From assembly GCA_020831765.1 (NCBI GenBank), contig JAFIFY010000018.1, forward strand, positions 1-41,918: a stretch of 41,918 nt of DNA, given 5' to 3'. Each line of letters starts with the position of its first letter. Positions within the stretch are counted from its first letter, which is position 1. This DNA is from Phycisphaeraceae bacterium. GTDB lineage: Bacteria; Planctomycetota; Phycisphaerae; Phycisphaerales; Phycisphaeraceae. The position numbers and the translations under genes were made by a program. A model generated the notes under the pieces. That model had not been told where the DNA came from. It did not search any database and saw nothing but the letters and a program-made list of their open reading frames with translations. Shown in pieces: positions 34,258 to 41,918 of the stretch.

Positions 34258-36921
34258 TCACCTCGCCGGCGGTTGGCTCCATCGGGCGTCGCTCGATTCG
34301 CCGTTCAACTCCGCCGCGGCCCGCTGAATCCGCGCGGCGTAGGTGGGGTAGTCGTAGCCAAGCTCGTGCATGCTCAGGTAGGCATGGCTCCAACTGATGC
34401 GATGGCGCAGTTCATCGACGAGGCGGTGATATCTGTTTTTCTTCTCGAGATCGTCGATACCGGCCACGGCCTGGACGATGGCCATGCGCAGTTCGAAATC
34501 CTGGATGCCCTCGCGGAGCATCTGGAACTGTATCGTTGGCACCGCGCCGTCCGGTCCGGGAGCGGTCAGGGCATTGATGTGGGCGAAGAACGAGGTATTG
34601 CTCGGACCTTCACCGCCCGGTCGCCAGAAATCGATGCCCATGTGTCCGAGGTGACCCCAGAACTGCGGCAGCATGCGGAACAGGAAGGGCGGCGAATACG
34701 GCTGATGCATCCACCGGGCCGTGGGAAGTTCAATCGTCTGTTCGGAGCGTTCAAGCAGCCGTTCCAGACGCTCGGCTTCGAACACATTGTTCAACGCCAT
34801 CCACGGGTAGCGCCTCACGCCCATTTCCAGGGCTCCGGTGGCGATGTATCGGCCATCGTCCAATCGTCCGGGCGTTTCACCGCTGTAATGCGAGAGCAGA
34901 TCCCAACGGGCGTAGGGCGCCCATTCGCGGAAGCGCTCGCCCGTCCGTCTGCCGGCGCGGATATCGCTACCGAGGCCGAGGGTGATGATCCGCTCGGACC
35001 ACTCCCGTCGCTTGACCGTGTCGCGCACGGCATCGAGCATCGGCTTCCAGAAGGCTTCGGCGTCATCGGCCAGGAAGCTGGGGGCCGTATGCAATCGCGT
35101 TTCACCCGTGCGCGGATTGAGGACCATGACCTGAGCCGGATTGGCTCTGACCTCGCGGCTGTCGTAGCGCGGCCGTTCATGCGCGCCGGCGATTTCTTCG
35201 GCCGAGGCCGGATCCCACAGCCAGAGCGAGATCGCTTGCGGCTTGCCCACGTGCTTGACGTATAGATCGAGGTACTTATCGAGAATCCGCATATCCGGCC
35301 TGATGCCGTCATCGGTATCGATCCAACGCACCAGCGGCAGATGCCACGATGAAGAATCGCTGCTGCGTCCCGGCGGCCGGTCCGCCCGACCGGCGGCGGG
35401 AAAATTACTCAGAATGACCGGAGCCTCGACGACCGAATCGCCCAGTTGCCCCAGCAGCTTCAGGCTGGCCTCGATCAAACGCCAGTGCTCATCGGACCAT
35501 GGCTCGACATCGTATTGCATCGCCAGAGTGCCTGGCGACTGGGTCATGCCGATGGTGACATGGGGGAAGTCGCGCGGGTCCGGCATGCGATAGCCGGTGA
35601 CCAGCACCTGCACGGGCACGGTGAAAGTTTCATCATTGGCTTGAATCTCAAGCTGCGACTGATACCACCCCGGCTGCTGTCCGGCCGGCACCTGGACGAT
35701 CAGCCACACGGGCACAACCGGGACGTCCCGCGGAGCCTCGGGCATCAGCGCGTTGAGGAACTCCCATTGTTCATCCCGGGCGGCATAGCGAATGTCCACG
35801 GCATCGGCGGGCATCGTTGCGCGGCCGGGGCCTCGCAGATCGCCGCGCAGTCGTGCCGAGACGTTCTTGAGCCCATTGCGATCGCAGACCAGAACCTGCG
35901 CGCTGCCGGTGCCGTTTCGCGGCGCTGACAGTCTCATCGGCCGCTCCGGTTCGAACGGATTGCCCAGGGATACGCCTTTGACCGGCATGCCGCGGGCGGA
36001 TGTCAGGGTCCAATGCCAGCCGCGAGCGATCAGCGATCGAGTGGGGATCGTTTCGCTGATCTGCTGCTCGGCGGGCACGTTGCAGACATAGGTGCGCGAG
36101 GTGGCCTTCCGATATTCCACCACGCCACCGCCGCGCCCGGATACGGTGATCTCATGGAAGCCCACATGATCCCATTGGTCATCGATCGAGCCGGTGGTCG
36201 GAGCGCGGCGAAGGTCCACCGCCAGCACGTTCGAGCCTTGGCGAAGGACATTCCGGGGCACGGTCACGGTGAACGTGCGGATGCGCCTGGCATAGCGGTC
36301 GGCCCACTCGGCTTCGGGCCTTTCGCCGATCCCGACACGGGGCAGCGGAGCGTCGTGCTCATCGACGTAGGCTTCCTTGGGATAGTCACGGGCCGGAGTC
36401 ACCGCGTGAAGCTCGCCCTCGGGCATGTACCCACGGCCGACCTCCACACCGTTGACATAGACCACGCCGCCCCCGAGGCACTTCACCGTGATCTTGAGAT
36501 CATCAACCGCGTTCGGATCGCCGATGCCAAAGTGGGTGCGGAGGCTGACGGTCGTCAGCCAGGTGCCTCGCCCGCTCATCGGTCGGGCGCCAATGCCGCC
36601 GATGAAGTCACCAAGCTCATCGGGCTGATACTGCGGCCAGTGGAAGTCATCGAAGTCGGCCGTGGTCCAGTCGCGCGGCGGTAAACGCCGATCCCGGGGC
36701 ATCCGCTCGAACTCATCCGGGCCGAACTCACTGAACTCAAGATGACCCCCGGCGGTGCGCACGAGGTTCGGCCCCGGGGCGATGAACACACGCCATGGTG
36801 TCGTCTGGTCGACGAGCTTGACCTCGTCGGCCGCGAAACCCGGCCGCGCGGAAGCGCCGGCGACAAGCCAGAACATGGCGGCGACCAGCCACACGGAAAT
36901 GCTGTTGAATCTTCGAATCAT
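34258..36921 (-). CDS. Secreted DUF4091/GH123-like protein, copy 2
   Basis: An 887-residue exported protein; the ATG follows GGAG by nine bases and the signal peptide spans about 1-25 or 1-30. A jelly-roll-like N-terminal part has GGGVVYVNGVEVGRGYMPEGE, matching VVYLNGRELARSHLPEE of copy 1. The barrel-like part starts near 470 (WSDEHWRLIEASLKLLGQLG) and the C-terminal signature QFQMLREGIQDFELRMAI (about 796-813) is DUF4091-like. At the place where an active-site acid pair would be expected it reads LGLGSDIRAG; copy 1 has a corresponding SDARPS, so the two form a subgroup of their own. A sugar-hydrolase role is inferred from the fold only. It is the last gene of the second cassette, 80 bases behind the small secreted protein. 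Confidence 0.75.
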   Translation of the reverse strand: MIRRFNSISVWLVAAMFWLVAGASARPGFAADEVKLVDQTTPWRVFIAPGPNLVRTAGGHLEFSEFGPDEFERMPRDRRLPPRDWTTADFDDFHWPQYQPDELGDFIGGIGARPMSGRGTWLTTVSLRTHFGIGDPNAVDDLKITVKCLGGGVVYVNGVEVGRGYMPEGELHAVTPARDYPKEAYVDEHDAPLPRVGIGERPEAEWADRYARRIRTFTVTVPRNVLRQGSNVLAVDLRRAPTTGSIDDQWDHVGFHEITVSGRGGGVVEYRKATSRTYVCNVPAEQQISETIPTRSLIARGWHWTLTSARGMPVKGVSLGNPFEPERPMRLSAPRNGTGSAQVLVCDRNGLKNVSARLRGDLRGPGRATMPADAVDIRYAARDEQWEFLNALMPEAPRDVPVVPVWLIVQVPAGQQPGWYQSQLEIQANDETFTVPVQVLVTGYRMPDPRDFPHVTIGMTQSPGTLAMQYDVEPWSDEHWRLIEASLKLLGQLGDSVVEAPVILSNFPAAGRADRPPGRSSDSSSWHLPLVRWIDTDDGIRPDMRILDKYLDLYVKHVGKPQAISLWLWDPASAEEIAGAHERPRYDSREVRANPAQVMVLNPRTGETRLHTAPSFLADDAEAFWKPMLDAVRDTVKRREWSERIITLGLGSDIRAGRRTGERFREWAPYARWDLLSHYSGETPGRLDDGRYIATGALEMGVRRYPWMALNNVFEAERLERLLERSEQTIELPTARWMHQPYSPPFLFRMLPQFWGHLGHMGIDFWRPGGEGPSNTSFFAHINALTAPGPDGAVPTIQFQMLREGIQDFELRMAIVQAVAGIDDLEKKNRYHRLVDELRHRISWSHAYLSMHELGYDYPTYAARIQRAAAELNGESSDARWSQPPAR

Positions 36922-37001
36922 TCGAATAACTCCTTGATGCGATGAATCGGGCTCATTGGCTCATGCGGTGCCCGGCTCGTCTCTGTGATGCCCCGGGATG
37001 T

Positions 37002-37751
37002 TCATCGGGATGCTTCGGTTGCGGTCAGGATGATGTTGTCAATGGCCGAGCGGCCTCCACTTCGTGTGATCGTGTCACCATCATCCGTGCGGCGCTGATG
37101 ACCGAAGTGGATGCGGAACCGGCGCATCTGGGTCTGTTCGAGCCGCGATAGATCGACGATGACCGTGCCGCTCTGACCCGTCTGACTGAGATACGATCTG
37201 CCATCGTGCTCGGGCACGAGCGCCCTGCCGGCCTCGCCGATGCCGATCATCATCGCGCCCCGCGCCGCCGGCACATCCGGATCATCGCGCGGTGTGACAA
37301 GATCGAACTTCAGGGGGGTGCCTTCGTCCTCGCCCTCGATGAGCGTCGTGACCGAAATCGCGTGTCCCGCGCCGGCGTGCCGCCTTCGGGTGGTCAGATC
37401 GAAGCGAAGCTCCCTGAGCGGTCCGACCCGGTCCAGTCCCTTGACGGTGATCTCGTAGTATCCCGGCCGCGCGCCATCGGCGATCCCCTCGCCCGGCTCA
37501 CCGGCCACACTGCCATCGAACCACCGGTTGGTCGGTGGGAAGAACCCCCGCTGCATGATGGGCCCGGCCTCGATGTCGGGATGCACCTCGCTCGGTGCCG
37601 CCCGGAACTTCTCATTCTCAAAGTCATAGGCGACAAGCGTCACCGTCTTGTCGGCATCCGCGAGCACCTGCGCGAAAAAGCCCGCCGCCAGGACCAGCGC
37701 TACCGCGGCCATCAATGGACGATTCGAAAATCTCGACTTGATCATGTTCAT
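37002..37751 (-). CDS. Small secreted beta-rich protein, function unknown
   Basis: A 249-residue exported protein. The ATG at 37751 follows GGGAG by five bases; the signal peptide has SRFSNRPLMAAVALVLAAGF with cleavage near VLA (31). The mature part starts TVTLVAYDFENEKF and includes GYYEITVKGLDRVGPLRELRFDLTTRRR and a C-terminal AIDNIILTA, a layout seen in concanavalin-like or carbohydrate-binding jelly rolls (a DFE start and an IDNI end). I cannot assign a family. It lies 12 bases after the lyase stop, so it is very probably cotranscribed and may bind the same glycan. Confidence 0.65.
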   Translation of the reverse strand: MNMIKSRFSNRPLMAAVALVLAAGFFAQVLADADKTVTLVAYDFENEKFRAAPSEVHPDIEAGPIMQRGFFPPTNRWFDGSVAGEPGEGIADGARPGYYEITVKGLDRVGPLRELRFDLTTRRRHAGAGHAISVTTLIEGEDEGTPLKFDLVTPRDDPDVPAARGAMMIGIGEAGRALVPEHDGRSYLSQTGQSGTVIVDLSRLEQTQMRRFRIHFGHQRRTDDGDTITRSGGRSAIDNIILTATEASR

Positions 37752-37763
37752 GTTTACTCCCGT

Positions 37764-40244
37764 TCAACGCCGGTTGGTGTCGGTGATGTTCACCTTCCGG
37801 CCATCAAAGCGGACGGACCGTCCGGCCACATTGACCTGTGCATCAAGACCACGGCCCCGGATGTTGACACGTGGTACGTCGGCTTCGGGCGCGGTGATGG
37901 TGGCCACCATGAAGAACGCATCGCCGCCCCGGGCCTGGATGGCGGGGAAGCCGCCCTGGTTCTGTCCAACGGTGATCTTCACATCCGCGGGCGTCACGAA
38001 TGTGCCTCGCAACGTGCCATGATCGGTCGGGAGCGTGAAGGTGTTGCCTTCGATGGTCACCCGATCGATGAGATTGGCGTGGGTCAGGTTCCAGTTCCAG
38101 ACCTTCTCGCCGCCCCACTCGATACGGTCCACGAGGACGAACACGACCGGAGCTTCCTGGCCGCCACCGTAATCCACGCCCATCGCGCGAAGGGCCTTGA
38201 CGTTGACCTGGTCGGGCTGCTCGATGTACCGGGTATTGGCGTAGCGGGAGTATCGGATGGCGCCCCGGGGGGTGTAAAGATCGCTCATGTCGATGCTGAC
38301 CGATCCCGAGCCGTTCTCCTTGAATCCATAATGGGTCACCCGACCGGTGTTGTGGCCGCCGCCGGTGTCATCGTCCGGCAGCATCACACGGTTCTCACCC
38401 CACGCATGGACGCGACGGTCATCATTGGTGTGATTCCACGAGCGGCCAAGCCCGAATAGATGGAATGTGCCGCCGTTGTGTCCGTGCCACCCACCGGCCA
38501 TGTGCTGCTTGCTGAAGACCTGCAAGATGAAGTCATCATCACCGCCCCAGCCGCTTCGGAAGGCGTAGTAGCCAAACGAAGGCGCTTTCCAGGTCAGTGG
38601 AAAGTCGGATATGCCCGGGTGTTTGGGCTCCATGTCCAATGGGTAGTTCATCAGGAACCAGGTCGCCGCGCCGATGCCCAGGGCGCTGCTGGGGCTTCGC
38701 CGTTCGAGCCGCCGGGCCCGCTCGGCCAGAACCTCCCGGGCCGGGCGTTCGGGCTCATCCAGCCCATACAGTCGATTCCATGCCCACAGCACTTGTGGCT
38801 GCCACTCTTCAGGCGCAAGCGCGAATCCGGTCTCGATGATCGCCCAGTGTCCGGTCAGGTTTGATCTGCCGTTGATGCCCAACATCTGGGGACTTCCGCT
38901 CGCGGGAAAGTGATGTCCGAACATCCGCCGGGGAACGACCATGGTGATGTCGTCCCATGGCGAGACATCCATGCCGAACATCTTCCGGTAACAGACGGCG
39001 AACTCCAGCGGCGCGACCATCGCGTGCGAGCCATAGTGGGCAAGCTCGCCATGAAAACCGCCGATGCCCGCCCCCTCACGGTTGAACCAGAACATCATGA
39101 AGCGACCTTCATCGAGGATCAACTGATAATGCGGATCAAGGCCGCCGTTGCGTTCCCAGATCGCCACTTCCTGCTCCCAGAACGGGCGCAGCAGGTCGGC
39201 ATCGTCCCCCTCGGGCGCGGCGGGGCGTTCACCCTTCTCGGCTGACAACGCCATGCCGATGAAGCCCAGGGCGCTGTAGATGTGGCTGACCCAGTTGCTG
39301 CACACATGGTGGTTGCCGCCGACGAAAAACGCGCCGCTGCGGGTGTCGGCGGCCGTCTTGACCAGGTGATCGACCACCTCTTTCTTGAAGTCGGCGTCCC
39401 ATGCATCGTGGCAAAGGTCGTACGCCATCGCCACGTGCTGGGGCGGCCGCCCGCTGCCGCTGCGGTGCGAGTAAAGCCCCTCGTGCCCCTGCATCTGCCG
39501 CTTGGTGAACTCCCGGGCTCGGTCGGCATACTTTCGGTCGCCGGTGATCCGGTAGCGCAGCGCTGCGCCAACGGCGTCATGGCCTCGCTCGCCGATCGCC
39601 GTAAGAAGGGCCTGGCCCAACGGCGTTTCGGCCTTGGCCCGCAGGTCATCGAGGTCCGAATCGCGGACCAGGATGCGAGGCCGTTCGCCCGGTTTCAGGG
39701 GCTGGAATCCTTCGGGCGGTTGCGGCCGCGCTGGAGCGACCCGGCCATCGACCCTTCCAGTCACCGTGTTGCCGGCGCGGGTCACCTCGTAAGTCCCTTC
39801 CCAGTTGAAGCTGCCGGGCAACAGGCCGGGCTCATGCTGCCTGAGTTCCATGGTCGCCCGTATCACCCCATCACCAACATCGAACGCACCGAGAATGCGT
39901 CCACCGGGCGTTCGCGGAAGCAATTCCACGGTCAGGTTCACACGGTTGGCTTGAATGTCGGCCTCGGCCACGCGCCCCATGAAGCGGTTGGCCATCGAGC
40001 CGGTGTGGGCATTGAGTCCCCATGCCCGGCCCCAGTGCCCATTGCCGCGCTGCAAATCGATCAGCAGCGTCGCGCCACTGGGGTTTTCGACATCGGTACC
40101 CGTGCCCAGCGCGCGGGAAAGCCGCAATTCCATTTCGAAATCGGGAACCTGCGCTCCCGGCCGATCGCCCGCGTTCGCCTGGCCTGACAAAGCCATAATG
40201 ATCGCGGCCACAGCCATCATGATCATCGTCGTCGAGCATCTCAT
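37764..40244 (-). CDS. Heparinase II/III-like polysaccharide lyase, copy 2
   Basis: An 826-residue secreted protein. The ATG at 40244 follows GGAG by eight bases and begins a signal peptide (MRCSTTMIMMAVAAIIMALS, cleavage near ANA, 25); the ATG at 40277 would add 11 unlikely residues. Residues about 35-170 are the beta domain shared with the lyase at 8114. The toroid (about 190-520) holds NHHVCSNWVSHIYSALG (311-327) and GELAHYGSHAM (399-409), the probable catalytic Asn/His/Tyr area. The beta-sandwich has FGYYAFRSGWGG (557-568) and GGWHGHNGGTFHLFGLG (584-600), close to the GHGHAD motif of heparinases. The C-terminus repeats the GRGLDAQVNVAGRSVRFDG pattern of copy 1. A uronate polysaccharide is the probable substrate. 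It lacks the insertion seen in copy 1. Confidence 0.84.
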   Translation of the reverse strand: MRCSTTMIMMAVAAIIMALSGQANAGDRPGAQVPDFEMELRLSRALGTGTDVENPSGATLLIDLQRGNGHWGRAWGLNAHTGSMANRFMGRVAEADIQANRVNLTVELLPRTPGGRILGAFDVGDGVIRATMELRQHEPGLLPGSFNWEGTYEVTRAGNTVTGRVDGRVAPARPQPPEGFQPLKPGERPRILVRDSDLDDLRAKAETPLGQALLTAIGERGHDAVGAALRYRITGDRKYADRAREFTKRQMQGHEGLYSHRSGSGRPPQHVAMAYDLCHDAWDADFKKEVVDHLVKTAADTRSGAFFVGGNHHVCSNWVSHIYSALGFIGMALSAEKGERPAAPEGDDADLLRPFWEQEVAIWERNGGLDPHYQLILDEGRFMMFWFNREGAGIGGFHGELAHYGSHAMVAPLEFAVCYRKMFGMDVSPWDDITMVVPRRMFGHHFPASGSPQMLGINGRSNLTGHWAIIETGFALAPEEWQPQVLWAWNRLYGLDEPERPAREVLAERARRLERRSPSSALGIGAATWFLMNYPLDMEPKHPGISDFPLTWKAPSFGYYAFRSGWGGDDDFILQVFSKQHMAGGWHGHNGGTFHLFGLGRSWNHTNDDRRVHAWGENRVMLPDDDTGGGHNTGRVTHYGFKENGSGSVSIDMSDLYTPRGAIRYSRYANTRYIEQPDQVNVKALRAMGVDYGGGQEAPVVFVLVDRIEWGGEKVWNWNLTHANLIDRVTIEGNTFTLPTDHGTLRGTFVTPADVKITVGQNQGGFPAIQARGGDAFFMVATITAPEADVPRVNIRGRGLDAQVNVAGRSVRFDGRKVNITDTNRR

Positions 40245-40312
40245 GTCACACGCTCCTGGTCTGGTGTTCTGAATCACGTCATCTCAAGCGACCTCGTGCA
40301 TGCCCATCGGGC

Positions 40313-41659
40313 TCACTCCGCCGCCGGCTTCCTCAAGTCGTAGCAATACAAGCCGCGCGCTCCGCGAATGACGATGCGACCGTCAAACAGCGCATGGCGG
40401 AACGGATGGGGCCAGTACCCGCTGGTCTGACGATGCCTTGCCGAGGTAAACCCATCCTGTTCGCTGCGCGGTTGATTCGGGTCGGCGATGATCATCCGCA
40501 GATTGGTGTTGCTGTGGCTCACATCCTGATCAGCGATGATCATGCCGTCCATGAAGTACAAGAATTCGCCCACCGGGCCGGAAACGTCCGCCGTGATCCG
40601 GCCGGTTTCCATCTCGACAACGATCAGCCGGCTCGGCCGGCCGTCGCAGCGGAGCCAGGCGTGACCGTTGGCAATCACCGGCTGAGTGCGTCTGGGATCG
40701 TGTTCGATCCGCTCGGCGGAGAGTGTCCACAGGTGTTCGAGGCCATCGGGCGTGATGCGGTAACCGGCCGGTTGGGGGGCCTCGCCACGCGGAGCGGCAT
40801 TGGCCACGAGGTGGTCGCCATCCACGTAAAGGTTATGGATGTTGGCACCCAGGCCCGATGCGGTCCAGAGCACCTCGCCGCTTCGGGCGTGAACACAGTA
40901 CACCTTGCCGGCGGAGTTGCCGGCGATGACGTAGTGTTCGCCCCCGTGGCTCCAGCGCACGGGTATCGACTGGTGACCGACGGTGCCGGCGATGCGCCAA
41001 AGTTCCTTGCCGGTGCGCGCATCCACGGCGGTCAGCGGCACATCGATGCCCCCGCCGGCGGGGGAAAAGTACACACCATCGATGATGATGCCGGCGTGTC
41101 CGCCACCGATCCCGCCGCGCCACAGCAGTCGGCCGGTCTCCGCTTCGAAAGCATAAGTGATCCCGGCCGAGCCTCGCCCGATCAGAATGCCATCATCCAC
41201 CGCGGGCGTGTGCGTGTAGGATCCTTTGGCGGCGAAAGAGTTGTGTCCGGCCAGGGGGAAGCGTTTCTTCCAGAGGGTCTGGCCTGTCTCGGCATCAACG
41301 CAGAGGAACACATCATCGGCCCGGGCGTGCCACTGTTTACGGACCACGGCCCGGCCCACCTCGATCGATTCGTCCACATAATCCAGCATCCGCTCGCCCG
41401 CCGGATCGAAGTAATACAGATACACCCGACCGTCGGCCACCACGGGGCTCGCCTCGCCCCCGGCCCAACTGCGCGCGCGGTAGCGGATGATGTTCCCTTC
41501 GCCGTAGCGCGTGGTCTGGTTCCGGCCCGGGGGTGTGAACTCGCTCTTCCACACCAGCCGGGCGTCCCGGAAGTCTTCGACAAGCTCATGCCCACTGGGC
41601 GCGGCCGCGTGACCGCCGTTGGCACCGAGGTAGTTCGGCCAGTCGCGTCCCGCCGCCAC
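40313..41659 (-). CDS. PQQ-like beta-propeller protein
   Basis: A 448-residue propeller with blade motifs of the PQQ/BamB type: VDAETGQTLWKKRFPL, FEAETGRLLWRGGIGG, VDARTGKELWRIAG, VHARSGEVLWTASG. It begins DWPNYLGANGG, the usual mature start of planctomycete PQQ-like proteins. The start is GTG at 41659 with GGGAG nine bases upstream, but this leaves no signal peptide although the family is normally exported. The frame is open upstream to a stop at 41771 without ATG, GTG or TTG, and the other frames in 41660-41918 show no signal peptide either. A frameshift or lost 5' part is possible. It is the first visible gene of the second cassette, 68 bases ahead of the lyase. Probably a scaffold or sugar-binding protein rather than a dehydrogenase. 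Confidence 0.82.
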   Translation of the reverse strand: MAAGRDWPNYLGANGGHAAAPSGHELVEDFRDARLVWKSEFTPPGRNQTTRYGEGNIIRYRARSWAGGEASPVVADGRVYLYYFDPAGERMLDYVDESIEVGRAVVRKQWHARADDVFLCVDAETGQTLWKKRFPLAGHNSFAAKGSYTHTPAVDDGILIGRGSAGITYAFEAETGRLLWRGGIGGGHAGIIIDGVYFSPAGGGIDVPLTAVDARTGKELWRIAGTVGHQSIPVRWSHGGEHYVIAGNSAGKVYCVHARSGEVLWTASGLGANIHNLYVDGDHLVANAAPRGEAPQPAGYRITPDGLEHLWTLSAERIEHDPRRTQPVIANGHAWLRCDGRPSRLIVVEMETGRITADVSGPVGEFLYFMDGMIIADQDVSHSNTNLRMIIADPNQPRSEQDGFTSARHRQTSGYWPHPFRHALFDGRIVIRGARGLYCYDLRKPAAE

Positions 41660-41918
41660 GGCGTTCTTCTCCCGAAGCCGCTTGTGATCAAGAATCCGCC
41701 CGGAAACCTCAGGGCAAACGCATGTACCTCGGCGTGCGATGCGGCACGGGGTTTGCCGGGAGGCCGGGCATCATCGACGGGGGCCAGGACGCCCGCGCCG
41801 GGGGCTGCGGGGCCGATCCGGGCGGCTTGGTGGGTCTGAGCGGCCTTGCACAGCCTGAATCGGCGCGCGCCGATCGCGCTGCCCGGTGCTCCGCCCCACG
41901 CCATGCGGGGGTGGGGAC

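Noticed and set aside
40394-41839. 481-codon plus-strand open frame opposite the propeller gene
   Set aside because: The minus strand shows repeated PQQ-type blade motifs; this frame is their shadow.

Overview
The window is high-GC DNA (I judge about 60% or a little more, not counted) from a Gram-negative bacterium, most likely a planctomycete of the Phycisphaerae type. The clues are two PEP-CTERM sorted proteins, many large secreted polysaccharide-processing enzymes (heparinase II/III-like, DUF4091/GH123-like), toroid-DUF4159 proteins, an LPS gene (lpxK), and the mix of core genes. The lineage is inferred from family content only; no marker gene was compared.

Layout. 1-331: right end of an ISAs1-family insertion sequence. 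353-15374, minus strand: first carbohydrate cassette, in transcription order a CBM-like secreted protein, a DUF4091-like protein, a heparinase-like lyase with an inserted domain, and a 2413-residue Gly-rich surface protein with a dockerin-like segment and a PEP-CTERM tail. 15650-15722: tRNA-Arg(CCT). 15879-19764, plus strand: core genes rph, maf, lpxK and aroC. 19850-21056: a small lipoprotein diverging from a peroxiredoxin. 21414-28751, plus strand: a PEP-CTERM protein closed by a strong terminator, a non-RD Ser/Thr kinase, and two tandem toroid-DUF4159 paralogues.

28879-30632, minus strand: a lone nuoC tightly coupled behind a DUF4432 sugar-epimerase-like gene. 30731-34133: an FmdB zinc ribbon, a zinc-less MDR dehydrogenase (minus strand), rpmI and rplT with a highly structured 198-base spacer, a terminator, and a LOG-family protein. 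34258-41659, minus strand: second carbohydrate cassette (PQQ-like propeller, heparinase-like lyase, small secreted jelly-roll-like protein, DUF4091-like protein).

The two cassettes carry paralogous lyase and DUF4091-like genes and flank a block of housekeeping genes. They probably act outside the cytoplasm on a uronate- or amino-sugar-containing polysaccharide; the substrate is inferred from family names alone. No SusC/D pair, sulfatase, dedicated transporter or regulator accompanies them. The strongest non-coding signal is the series of perfect hairpins between rpmI and rplT, a candidate L20-type autoregulatory leader.
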